NCBI RefSeq assembly: GCF_000218875.1
Contig: NC_015715.1
Span: 1-37,387 of the forward strand
Reading direction: 5' to 3'
DNA: 37,387 bases
From: Zymomonas mobilis subsp. pomaceae ATCC 29192
GTDB lineage: Bacteria > Pseudomonadota > Alphaproteobacteria > Sphingomonadales > Sphingomonadaceae
Position 1 is the first letter of the stretch. The number at the start of each line of letters is the position of its first letter. The notes under the pieces are model-generated. The model was given only the letters and a program-made list of their open reading frames with translations. It was not told the DNA's origin and ran no database searches. Shown piece after piece: positions 7,639 through 16,407 of this stretch. The translations under genes and the position numbers were made by a program.

Positions 7639-9686
7639 TCATGCCCTTGTTGAGGAACAAAGTCCTGTAATTGATCAACAATTGTTTTGAGTGTATCAAG
7701 TGCTTTATTCAGTTCATTTGCCATTTGTACAACATGCGTACGCATAGAATCCATAGCTTCTCCTGTTTGCATAGCATATACTTCAAAAGCATGACCTAAT
7801 TTTAGGTCAATATCATCAAGTTTTTGAGCTTGTCCTTGCATACGATTTGCAATTTTTTCAACGCCTTGCAAAGCAATTTCTATTGATCTTTGCTCGCCCC
7901 CAAGCGTTTCTTTTGCTGATTTCAATACATTGGCTGAAGATATTGCTGTTGTTTCAGCGCTACGAGTAATAATTGTCGTAAAAGACTCAATATTTTGAGA
8001 AAGAATGCGTAATATATTTTCAATCTGTTCTGTAGTAGAACGAATTGGCTGTGTGGCGTTAACTAAATCCGAAGAGGCACCTTGGAAACTGTTAGCAGCA
8101 ATTTCACCAGCATGGGCACCTGCCTGTACGCTATTACTCATATCGCGCATAGCGAGAACCCCGCTATCTATCATAGATAATAATCTTTCAAGCTTTTCAG
8201 CAATCAAAGATATAGGCTCAAGAAGCTCTCGGCCTGCTTTTTCTCCTACATCACCAGCGAGTTCAGCCACTTTATTCGCGGTATTGCCAAAAGCCGAAAG
8301 AACAGACTGTCCTGCAGAATCAATGGCCATACTGACACTATTTCCTGCCTCACTTATTTGTAGATATGCCGCCTTTGATCCACTCTGTGTGGCTTCTTCC
8401 ATTTCAGCACGCATTGTTTTACTGGCAGTGGCCATATTAGTAGCTGCATCCGAGATCGCACGAGCACCAATACCAGTATTATCACGAATGGATTCTAATG
8501 TCGTATTCATGGTAGCTAGCAACTGCTCAGCACCATGAACGAATACGCCACTCGTTGAGATCGCTTCTTCATTTATTGTATTACGCAAATCATCTACAGC
8601 CTGTGAGACACGAACTATTGTATTCTCTATCTCTGATCCCATCCGTCCAGAGGAAAGATCCATACGCTCCACAAGCTGCGCAATACGATCCCCTGCCATT
8701 GCAATTCTTTCACTTGCCACTGTCAATGCATGTTCTACGCCTCCAGAAATTTGTTGAGAAAGATTTGTAGCCATTGTTGTGATACTATCAGTACTATGTT
8801 GGCTCACCTTACTAATAATAGGATGCATCACTTCACTTATTGAATTTGATATCGCTGGAGTCACATCCTCTTTCAAAGATCGGCCTAATTCAGCGACAAA
8901 ATCATTTGCCATAGTCTTCTGAACATTTAAAATTTGTTGCTGTACGTCTAGCTGCTCTTGACCTAGTTTCTCTAAACTAAGAGGCGATAAGTGTTCATCT
9001 AAATTTGAAACTAAGTCATGCAAGGCATGTTCTGGTAAGGATTTCATACGCGTCATAAAAATCATAAAGACTATAGAACATACTAGCCCTGCTAGAGACA
9101 TGATAAATTTAGCTGATGCAATTTTCATGAGCGCTTGCATCGTCTCTGATGTAATTTGCTGATCAGCCATTTGATGAAGTGCTGCAATTAATCCCAAGAA
9201 TGTACAGGCAAGACCAATAGAAACAAAAAGTCCTGGTATAATACGCCATCGTCCTAAACCGAAAGAAAGTGCATCAGTATTAAAAAAGTAATCAGGTTGG
9301 ACTGTTGTTAATATATATGAATTATCGCTATAACTTGTAGAAATTAAAGTTTTTTCAAATTTATCCCAAGCGGATAATATTTTTTTTTGATCATATGATA
9401 CTTTTTGATCTCTTAGCCAAATTCCTATAGATGGCGGCCCTTCTTTCGCAAAAGAAGCTTTCGAAAAGTCCTTAATTTTATCTGAAAGTTTATTAATCAG
9501 TTTTTTTTGATGATGGAATTCTCGATTCATCTGAAAAATTAAAATAAAGCATGCGACAACCATCAAGAATACTACAATTCCAGGAAATCCATCTTCTTTA
9601 AAAATACCTGAAACCAGTAAAATTAAATTTTCAATGGGCGTTCCTATAAAAAAAATACTCAATTTCAGCCTCAAATTAAAAAACAT
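7635..9686 (-). CDS. zorA: ZorA, MotA/ExbB-like motor protein of Zorya with long tail
   Basis: A 683-residue protein, first gene of the Zorya operon. Three hydrophobic segments are visible: about residues 37-53, 147-170 (IIPGLFVSIGLACTFLGLIA) and 191-212 (FIMSLAGLVCSIVFMIF). They form a MotA/TolQ/ExbB proton-channel domain. The remaining 450 residues are a long helical, alanine/serine-rich coiled coil resembling chemoreceptor or apolipoprotein sequence. This is the intracellular tail shown in type I ZorA to be needed for signalling to ZorC/ZorD. The start at 9686 has no strong ribosome site, and the 317 bp upstream are very AT-rich. Confidence 0.93.
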   Translation of the reverse strand: MFFNLRLKLSIFFIGTPIENLILLVSGIFKEDGFPGIVVFLMVVACFILIFQMNREFHHQKKLINKLSDKIKDFSKASFAKEGPPSIGIWLRDQKVSYDQKKILSAWDKFEKTLISTSYSDNSYILTTVQPDYFFNTDALSFGLGRWRIIPGLFVSIGLACTFLGLIAALHQMADQQITSETMQALMKIASAKFIMSLAGLVCSIVFMIFMTRMKSLPEHALHDLVSNLDEHLSPLSLEKLGQEQLDVQQQILNVQKTMANDFVAELGRSLKEDVTPAISNSISEVMHPIISKVSQHSTDSITTMATNLSQQISGGVEHALTVASERIAMAGDRIAQLVERMDLSSGRMGSEIENTIVRVSQAVDDLRNTINEEAISTSGVFVHGAEQLLATMNTTLESIRDNTGIGARAISDAATNMATASKTMRAEMEEATQSGSKAAYLQISEAGNSVSMAIDSAGQSVLSAFGNTANKVAELAGDVGEKAGRELLEPISLIAEKLERLLSMIDSGVLAMRDMSNSVQAGAHAGEIAANSFQGASSDLVNATQPIRSTTEQIENILRILSQNIESFTTIITRSAETTAISSANVLKSAKETLGGEQRSIEIALQGVEKIANRMQGQAQKLDDIDLKLGHAFEVYAMQTGEAMDSMRTHVVQMANELNKALDTLKTIVDQLQDFVPQQGHD

Positions 9687-10003
9687 CTAAAAATATTTAA
9701 TATTTTATATAAAAATTTTATAAGGATCTATACTAATTTAAATTGTGCTTAGAAGCTTTTTGATATCGAGAAGACAGCGTGTTCATCAGAAAAATCACTG
9801 TTGAGAATGTACGGAGTTTTCTTGAATAACAAGAAATGAGTTTTGACAAACTAATTTTAATTATTATATGTCCAAATGGTGGTGGTAAAAATAACCTTCC
9901 AGATATTACTGTCACGATGGCATGATACTATTTTCTAGATACACGATAATACTTACAAGGTGTTTAAAAATAAATAATCAATTATTTTTATAATATTTAA
10001 AAT
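9687..10003. other. AT-rich intergenic region upstream of zorA
   Basis: About 317 bp with no convincing gene; a 60-codon frame at 9733-9915 has no recognisable content. The stretch next to zorA is extremely AT-rich and must hold the zorABCD promoter, but I cannot fix -35 and -10 boxes with confidence. It also contains the 3' end region of the upstream GIY-YIG remnant. Confidence 0.6.
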
Positions 10004-11509
10004 TTATCCTATCAAATATACTAATTTTTGCATTTCTATATCATAAATATATTCGGTGATTTTACCAGTTATTATCAGCTGCATTGCTTGTTCTATGACA
10101 TCCAAAGGTAGAATAAACCATTCTTTTGGATGGCATATTTTTCCGAAGCGGTCTTTAATGTGGATATCGGCTCGTGCTTTTCCGAAAAAGCGGTGGAGCA
10201 GAGTTTCAAAGCGGCTAACATTTAAATTAGAACATTGATAAACTCGGACAATTTCAACCTTAGCTAAAAGATAGGTGGGCTGTTCTTCTGCATTTTGAAG
10301 ACGGCGGTTTATATCGCCAGTAGTAAATCCTATTTTGAAAAGATTTTTTCTTAACGACACGGTATCTGGTTGTTGTGACAGACTCCGAAGAATATAAATC
10401 GACCCTGTTTTCTGCTGCTGGCTATTTATATTAGTGATATTAGTTTCTGTCTGCAAAGACGCTATCGTAGAAGATAGCCTTATCTAAAGATGGTATGGCG
10501 GGATTAGATAGGTATTTAAGGCGCGTGGAGGCGTATGGGATAAGCCGGCATAGGAAGAAGGCATATTCTTCGATACTATAGGATTAGCGGATGGATTAGC
10601 AGGATTTGAAATATTTGAAGGAGTTGATTCTGTATTAAAGACATCTTCGCCATCAATGCCTGAAATACGACGCCCATTAGGGTCTTTATATAATTCGCGT
10701 GCTAATGAACGAAGAAGATTTTCACCTTCCATACCGTTATTGAAGATCAGTCGTAAACGGGCATTAGTCTTACCGTTTTTTACGATAGTTTCACCGTAAT
10801 CAGCGACATAGACCATAAAACCAGAATAAAAAAGTCACCTTTTTTGATATTCTGTTCGTCACGGAAACGCATACTGATGCGTTTACCCCTAATCAAATCT
10901 TGAACACACTGGCCAAATAGTGGCTTGAAGCGATCAAATTCCTGACATGGAATCTGTCTGGCTACCTTATCAGGTCTTTTAGGTCGAGATGCTTGTTTGT
11001 CTTCCCAAGGCATCGGATCAGTAAACATGGCAGCCACTTCTGGTGACATGCTCAAAAGCAGGCTATCTTCATTAAAGATATCATCCAAGGAAGCAGGAAC
11101 CGAAGACTGATTTTTTATCGCTAGCTATCGTTCCATTCATCTGAAAGGATGAAGTTATTTCATGGGTCGTAGTGCCGGAACTCTCGTCTAGAATCTCTGT
11201 TTTATCCAAGGTAGAAGATAAAATATGGTGTTTGTCAACGGATTGGAGCAAGGCTGTATATTCCGCTGTTTGGCGATAGATAGAAAGTCGCTTTTTTAAG
11301 CGACGTTCGGATAAATTCATTGAACGCTTTTCAAGATTTTCACCGGGGATAAAACCTTTTTCATCAATAAATCGGTTTATCTCGGCAAATTATTCAAGAA
11401 TTTTGCTTTCTTCTGGTGATTTTTTCATAGCTGGATGATTTCCATCTATGCCCAATTCATCCATTTCGTGAAAAATTTTGTCCAAATCCACTTTTTTATT
11501 TTTATCCAT
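10004..11509 (-). pseudogene. Decayed GIY-YIG nuclease family gene
   Basis: One ancestral gene can be followed from a good start (ATG at 11507-11509, with AAGGAGG upstream) to 10004, but it is interrupted four times. There is an in-frame TAA at 11390-11392, a frameshift near 11101-11115 (restoring SVPASLDDIFNEDS), a second frameshift near 10815-10830 (GDFFIL then VYVADYGETIV) and an in-frame TAG at 10484-10486. The C-terminal piece (10456-10004) holds the nuclease domain: GSIYILRSL, FKIGFTTGDINRRL, and a glutamate in RFETLLHRFF, followed by EWFILPLDVI. The middle piece LLRSLARELYKDPNGRRI matches the N-terminal region common in this alphaproteobacterial family. It is almost certainly non-functional, though the C-terminal domain alone is an open frame of 150 codons. 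Confidence 0.8.
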
Positions 11510-11751
11510 AAAACTACAGACCTCCTTTCGTCTTGAAATGAGGTTTTAAGCAAACCGGATTCGCCTTTCCAGCCAAGGAAGATTCAATTTTTTCCTTCTT
11601 GAAATAAGGTAACCTTCCATTTTTGCTTTATAAACCAGATTTGAAAGGTATTTAGGTTCTGTTGACAAAGGAAGGCAACCATAATTTTACAGCCGCGATA
11701 TGAAGGAAGGCGAGGAAAGCGGCACTCGATTTCAATCCAAATATCGGAGTT
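11510..11751. other. CRISPR trailer-side intergenic region
   Basis: No gene seen. It lies between the decayed GIY-YIG gene's ribosome site and the oldest CRISPR repeat. Two curiosities: TAGGTTCTGTT at 11653-11663 is identical to the outer end of the right terminal repeat of the IS at 37385, and ATTTCAATCCA at 11729-11739 echoes the CRISPR repeat start without proper spacing. Confidence 0.5.
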
Positions 11752-12839
11752 GTTTCAATCCACGCCTCCGCGAAGGAGGCGACCCCTATGCTGATTTCAA
11801 GCGAGCTGCATCCAAAGTTTCAATCCACGCCTCCGCGAAGGAGGCGACTTGGCCAAAGGCAGAGTTTTAGAAAACACATCACGGTTTCAATCCACGCCTC
11901 CGCGAAGGAGGCGACGACGACCTCCATTTTTCACGGGTTATCCATAACAGTTTCAATCCACGCCTCCGCGAAGGAGGCGACATCGGTGATATTAAGGCGA
12001 CCCTTGACCATTGAAGGTTTCAATCCACGCCTCCGCGAAGGAGGCGACTAATCGCAGCCCGTTCCTCGCCATGCTTCGATAGTTTCAATCCACGCCTCCG
12101 CGAAGGAGGCGACTTTAAGGTGACGCTCTCGGTGCGGTCAGTGGGTGGTTTCAATCCACGCCTCCGCGAAGGAGGCGACATTGATGGATAATGCTTCTTG
12201 ACGCTTAACCTCGTTTCAATCCACGCCTCCGCGAAGGAGGCGACCCTCAAAACTAAGAAAGGTTTTATTAATGTCTTGGTTTCAATCCACGCCTCCGCGA
12301 AGGAGGCGACATGCGTTCTGGATTGCGATCACTAGAAACGGTTTGTTTCAATCCACGCCTCCGCGAAGGAGGCGACATATGTCGCTGTATGGATTAATGG
12401 GCTGTTTGGGGTTTCAATCCACGCCTCCGCGAAGGAGGCGACAACGGGATTGTTTTTCAGTGTTTATTTAATCCGAGTTTCAATCCACGCCTCCGCGAAG
12501 GAGGCGACCACGATTTGCCTACGAATTGAGTTTCAATAATATTGTTTCAATCCACGCCTCCGCGAAGGAGGCGACAATAACTACCACTGATAATCAACCC
12601 AAACTATATGTTTCAATCCACGCCTCCGCGAAGGAGGCGACCGAATCTGGGACACAATGCCCCTCATTGATCTTAGTTTCAATCCACGCCTCCGCGAAGG
12701 AGGCGACATTCATGACAACAAAAGCGCAAGCATCATGAGAGTTTCAATCCACGCCTCCGCGAAGGAGGCGACGCCTCGTCTTTCACGGCCTTGGCGGCTT
12801 TATCATCGTTTCAATCCACGCCTCCGCGAAGGAGGCGAC
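11752..12839 (-). CRISPR. Type I-C CRISPR array, 17 repeats and 16 spacers
   Basis: Seventeen 32-bp repeats that read identically throughout: on the plus strand each begins GTTTCAATCCACGCC and ends GAAGGAGGCGAC. Repeat starts are 11752, 11817, 11884, 11950, 12017, 12082, 12148, 12213, 12279, 12345, 12411, 12477, 12544, 12610, 12676, 12741 and 12808; spacers are 33-35 bp. The repeat's reverse complement ends in GTGGATTGAAAC, the type I-C crRNA 5' handle, and has a hairpin (GCCTCC.../GGAGGC). The array is therefore transcribed on the minus strand, from the cas2 side towards 11752. The newest spacers are next to 12839. No decayed repeat is seen at the old end, and no spacer matches another part of this window by eye. 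Confidence 0.98.
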
Positions 12840-13049
12840 CGCCCCTATTGTAAAGCACAGAAAAGATTAAAATTAAAAGGGTAAATATGCGAAGAGGGAG
12901 ATAATAAAATCCTTTAAGGTAACAGTATTCTTTTGGGTACAAAATTGTTGCGTAATTTCAATAACAAAGCTGGATGCGAACCTCCGCGAGTCGTGCAGCA
13001 CGCTTGTGGTTCGCACCAAAGAAAAATTGTATCAGGAATAGAAGATAGA
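12840..13049 (-). promoter_or_regulatory. CRISPR leader with hairpin
   Basis: A 210-bp gene-free stretch between cas2 and the first (newest) repeat; AT-rich close to the array. It carries a perfect 8-bp inverted repeat, TGCGAACC at 12975-12982 and GGTTCGCA at 13008-13015. A similar hairpin downstream of cas2 is familiar from other type I-C loci. It should hold the array promoter and the signals for spacer insertion. Confidence 0.75.
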
Positions 13050-13340
13050 CTAGATGATGAGCGGGGCATTTAAATCCGTCGCAGACTTTGCCCCAACATG
13101 TTCTATCCGTTTTTGCCAGTGAGCCCCTAAATAATAGTAGCGGAGACTATCCACTGTTGGTAAGATAATATCTTCTAGTCGCGCCTTAAGTTTTACCCAT
13201 TGAGCAGGGTCTACCTCAATTTCAAATACAGAAAACTGTACACGCTGTCCGAAATCACGACAAGCTTTTGCGACTGCACGAAGACGTTTTGCCCCGTTCC
13301 CTTCCGTCGTGCTGACATCGTAAGTTACCAGAACCAACAC
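13050..13340 (-). CDS. cas2: Cas2, spacer acquisition protein
   Basis: A 96-residue protein beginning MLVLVTYDVSTTEGNGAKRL, the Cas2 ferredoxin-like first strand with its conserved aspartate (Asp8). It continues with GQRVQFSVFEIEVDPAQW and LRYYYLGAHW as in type I-C Cas2. It forms the Cas1-Cas2 integrase with the gene 9 bp upstream and is the last cas gene before the leader. Intact. Confidence 0.96.
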   Translation of the reverse strand: MLVLVTYDVSTTEGNGAKRLRAVAKACRDFGQRVQFSVFEIEVDPAQWVKLKARLEDIILPTVDSLRYYYLGAHWQKRIEHVGAKSATDLNAPLII

Positions 13341-13349
13341 AATAATTTC

Positions 13350-14384
13350 CTATTTCCAGAACCAAGGCGGATAGGCATCAATATCACCACGAATATGCCG
13401 TGCCAGCATTTGTGCTTGTATATAAGGAACCAATCCAAAAGGAACCTTTTCATCCAAGAAAACGTGTTGTTTTTCCGCCCGTTTTCGCTCTTGCCAAGCT
13501 ATTAAAACTGTACGGCGACAATCATCCGTCATTAGCACAGCTCCGCCGTCTTGCAATATAAAGTCTTTAGAGCGTAATTGCCGTCTATTAATTAAAGATA
13601 AAGCTAAACGATCTGCTAAAACCGGTCGTAATTCCTCCATGAGATCAAGCGCAAGACTGGGACGACCGGGACGATCCCGATGCAAGAATCCGACCGCTGG
13701 ATCAAGACCTATACTTTCAAGAGCTGAACGGCAATCATGTGTCAAGAGAGTATAAAGAAAAGATAAAATTGCATTGACTCGATCCCGAGGTGGTCGACGC
13801 GACCGCCCTGTCCACCGCATGGTCGTGTCTGGAGATCGGATAAGATAATCGAAAACAGAGAAGTAAAGCGCAGCAGCTTCACCTTCCGAACCTCTTAATA
13901 AGTCGATTGTGCTATCAGAATACTCAACTCGACGTATTATATAGCCAAGGCGATCAGTAACAGTTTCTAACCTGTCACGCTCTTGAGGGCTGTAATCAGA
14001 TCCATAATCTCTCAATGCGCGTCGTAATACAGCGCGTTGGTTAAATATTTTACCGATAAGAAAAAATCTCACGATCTCTTTAGACTGATCAGATACACGG
14101 TATTGTGCGCGTCGAAGAAGGACATTTCCGGAAATAGGCCCTTCCAATCGCGCTTGAAACCGACCATTTCGATCTAAAAAAGTCAGCGTAATTCCAGCAG
14201 AAGCCAACGCAGCCATTAAAGGCGGAGTTACAAACACAGCACCAAATACGACAACGGCAGAAACCATGTGCAACGGAACGCGACTACGTTCTGTTCCATC
14301 TATTTCTGCTACAATGTTTTCACCATCTTTCCGAAGATTTGCGCCTTCGGTCGTGATATACATGGTATTAAGCAGTTTTTTCAT
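13350..14384 (-). CDS. cas1: Cas1, spacer integrase
   Basis: A 344-residue type I-C Cas1. The N-terminal beta domain starts LNTMYITTEGANLRKDGENI. The C-terminal helical domain carries the metal-binding residues: Glu in GSEGEAAALYFSVFD, His in VGFLHRDRPGRPSL and Asp in LALDLMEELRP. It overlaps cas4 by 4 bp (ATGA), fitting the joint action of Cas4, Cas1 and Cas2 in choosing and inserting spacers with the right PAM. Intact. Confidence 0.97.
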   Translation of the reverse strand: MKKLLNTMYITTEGANLRKDGENIVAEIDGTERSRVPLHMVSAVVVFGAVFVTPPLMAALASAGITLTFLDRNGRFQARLEGPISGNVLLRRAQYRVSDQSKEIVRFFLIGKIFNQRAVLRRALRDYGSDYSPQERDRLETVTDRLGYIIRRVEYSDSTIDLLRGSEGEAAALYFSVFDYLIRSPDTTMRWTGRSRRPPRDRVNAILSFLYTLLTHDCRSALESIGLDPAVGFLHRDRPGRPSLALDLMEELRPVLADRLALSLINRRQLRSKDFILQDGGAVLMTDDCRRTVLIAWQERKRAEKQHVFLDEKVPFGLVPYIQAQMLARHIRGDIDAYPPWFWK

Positions 14385-15052
14385 ATATCTTCACCGAAGG
14401 ATGTCATACTGTCAACCATATGAGCGCGCCAGATGCGCACTGGTCGTGCTACAATTTTCGGACGACATATTTCGATGAGAGAGCACGCTTTACACCGTTC
14501 TCGTCGATTTGTGGGCGGAGGCGTTTCCCCAGATAACAAAATATTACGTAATGCAACAATGGTTGTTTCTGTTAAATTACGCAGCTCATCATCAAAAGGC
14601 ACAATGACACGGCGTTTTGTTTGTGCGTAAAATAATGCTCCTTCTAGCACAGAACGACCTGTCATTTCTTCAAGGCAAAAAGCCTGAGCACAAAGCTGAA
14701 CCTCATCGGCTCTATGTGGCTTAGGTTTCCCGCGTTTATATTCAAGAGGAAACGCCGTCTCTCCGGTAGAGTCCGGCAAAAATTCTACTATATCAGCTAC
14801 GCCCAAAATATTCAGTCGCCTTGACATAATTGGCAATGCCATAACCCGACGAATACCACGAACCTTCCTATGCCCTATTTTGTCGGCAACAGCATGAAGA
14901 ACATGGCCTTCTGCAGTAAAGCGATTGTCTGCCCAAGCGCGCTCCAGATGAATTAAAGCAGCCTGACGAAGGCAATAGATAGCGTGCTGCAAGGCGGAGA
15001 GCGGGATAGGCTCTCCGTCAATTTTAGATGTTTTAGGAATATTATCGACCAT
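14381..15052 (-). CDS. cas4: Cas4, PAM-processing exonuclease
   Basis: A 223-residue RecB-family nuclease. The active-site region is visible in IVEFLPDSTGE and FPLEYKRGKPK, then the QLCAQAFCLEEM motif (Asp, Glu-x-Lys and Gln of the RecB motif). The 4Fe-4S cysteines are one near the N-terminus (HAIYCLRQ) and three near the C-terminus (RCKACSLIEICRP). It lies 3 bp after cas7 and overlaps cas1. In type I-C it trims prespacer ends next to the PAM. Intact. Confidence 0.96.
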   Translation of the reverse strand: MVDNIPKTSKIDGEPIPLSALQHAIYCLRQAALIHLERAWADNRFTAEGHVLHAVADKIGHRKVRGIRRVMALPIMSRRLNILGVADIVEFLPDSTGETAFPLEYKRGKPKPHRADEVQLCAQAFCLEEMTGRSVLEGALFYAQTKRRVIVPFDDELRNLTETTIVALRNILLSGETPPPTNRRERCKACSLIEICRPKIVARPVRIWRAHMVDSMTSFGEDI

Positions 15053-15055
15053 TGA

Positions 15056-16006
15056 TCAAATAAGTTCGAGAATTTCGACTCCTGCAGGAAAATTCTCGCG
15101 ATCTATATCGACAATATAGTCAGAAAAAGCGCGAGCGGGTGGCAAATTATCCAAACGGCTGTCGATCGGATGGATTTGATTATCTATACTGCGCCCAATT
15201 TTTATTCGATCGAACAAAATATGAGCTGGAGCATTGCCAAGTGCATTTTCGTGTTTAAAAACAATCAGCTTTCGTGTCGCCATTTCACCCCGAGCGGCTG
15301 AGCGGTCATGTTCAAACATATTTTTGAGTGCATCAAATAAAAGTTGAAGGTCTTGTTCTGAAAAGCCAGTACGTTCAGCAAATTTAGCAGAAATAAAACC
15401 GTGCGCGACATATAGACCATAAGGCACGATATGCTTCCGTCCCATAGTCCGATTATCAGATCGACTGTTTGAATCGTCGCCTTCAGACCCTTTTTTCTTT
15501 TCAGCTTCATTTGTTGCAGCCATGCGGGTAATTGTAATTTCAAGAGGTAAAATCGGTTCCACTGAGCGCGCAAAACTCATTTGCACAGGGCCCTTCACTT
15601 GACCACAATTCACCCCCGTAGCCATAACGGCACCGAAACACCGCACATCAAAAAAATTGCGGCACATGAAGTCGGTTAATTTTTTTGCTTCACCATCATT
15701 TTCAGGATTTAACTTTCCACCTTTACCACTTTTCAGATCATCGCCCCGAATGGCTGTATAGGCTTCCCTATTTTTATTATTGAGGATGGCGCCTTCCTCA
15801 ACGTAAATATGAAAGCCTTCCTCTGCATGACGAGCAAGATCGACATAGTTTCGTATTTTGCGTTTCAAGCTTACATCAGTAACCAGCCCGCGGTTAGTTT
15901 CAGGATCAACGCGCGGCAAATTACCCGCATCAGGGTCACCATTCGGATTGCCGTTCACTACATCAAAAACAAGTGCAAAGTCATAACGATTAGTTATTAC
16001 AGTCAT
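15056..16006 (-). CDS. cas7: Cas7 (Csd2), backbone subunit of type I-C Cascade
   Basis: A 316-residue RAMP protein. The start DFALVFDVVNGNPNGDPDAG is the signature of Csd2, followed by TNRGLVTDVSLKRKIRNYV. The middle contains DVRCFGAVMATG and the later HIVPYGLYVAHGFISAKFAE, both typical. Several copies line the crRNA in the effector complex. It is 5 bp after cas8c and 3 bp before cas4. A charged insertion (about residues 170-190, EKKKGSEGDDSNSRS) forms an expected variable loop. Intact. Confidence 0.97.
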   Translation of the reverse strand: MTVITNRYDFALVFDVVNGNPNGDPDAGNLPRVDPETNRGLVTDVSLKRKIRNYVDLARHAEEGFHIYVEEGAILNNKNREAYTAIRGDDLKSGKGGKLNPENDGEAKKLTDFMCRNFFDVRCFGAVMATGVNCGQVKGPVQMSFARSVEPILPLEITITRMAATNEAEKKKGSEGDDSNSRSDNRTMGRKHIVPYGLYVAHGFISAKFAERTGFSEQDLQLLFDALKNMFEHDRSAARGEMATRKLIVFKHENALGNAPAHILFDRIKIGRSIDNQIHPIDSRLDNLPPARAFSDYIVDIDRENFPAGVEILELI

Positions 16007-16011
16007 ATTTC

Positions 16012-16407
16012 TTACTCTTCTGAGATGGCGGTATTGTTCGCCTTTTTGAAAAATTCACTACGCTGGTGGTAGTAACCAAGACCAAAAAGCGCTTGATCTT
16101 GAGCTGCTAATGATGTCGGGAATGGATCCGCATCTGGCCGCATTTTCTCCATGATAGAGGCAACTGTCTTTTCTAGTACAATGCGGAATCCAGGTTTCTC
16201 TTTACCAATTTTAGAAAGATGATTTGCAGAACCCTTGTCTAAAACGGGAAACACCTTTCGGGGCTGGGCTGAGGCAGATCCGTAGAATTTATCCTTAATC
16301 GTTGCATTCACCTTGCTGCCTAGCGCGGCTGTCTGGATTTGTTCATAAACAGCAAATAACCGGCCAAGTAGATAGCCTTTGTTTATGTTATCGGGATCAA
16401 GTGCCAC
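16012..16407 (-). CDS. cas11c: Candidate Cas11c small subunit made from inside cas8c
   Basis: In studied type I-C systems a small subunit is translated from an internal start in the 3' part of cas8c. Here an in-frame GTG at 16405-16407 (codon 453 of cas8c) stands 8 bases after a strong ribosome site AGGAAGG (16422-16416). It would give a 131-residue protein starting VALDPDNINKGYLLGRLF, close to the size known for Cas11c. An ATG at 16513-16515 is also in frame but lacks a ribosome site. The start choice is inference from sequence. Confidence 0.6.
   Translation of the reverse strand: MALDPDNINKGYLLGRLFAVYEQIQTAALGSKVNATIKDKFYGSASAQPRKVFPVLDKGSANHLSKIGKEKPGFRIVLEKTVASIMEKMRPDADPFPTSLAAQDQALFGLGYYHQRSEFFKKANNTAISEE

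Noticed and set aside
8005-8538. 177-codon frame on the plus strand
   Set aside because: It is antisense to the repetitive coiled-coil part of zorA, with no ribosome site and no recognisable content.
9733-9915. 60-codon minus-strand frame upstream of zorA
   Set aside because: AT-rich, no recognisable features, no good ribosome site; more likely promoter region.
11729-11739. ATTTCAATCCA, resembling a degenerate CRISPR repeat beyond the array end
   Set aside because: It is only 23 bp from the first true repeat, not one repeat unit, and the rest of the repeat is missing.
11752-12839. Self-targeting by the CRISPR spacers
   Set aside because: Reading the spacers against the rest of the window by eye gave no match; a computed search would be needed to be certain.
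11788-12884. Several open frames with repeated FNPRLREGGD, VSIHASAKEA or FQSTPPRRRR peptides
   Set aside because: They are translations of the CRISPR repeats in three frames, not genes.
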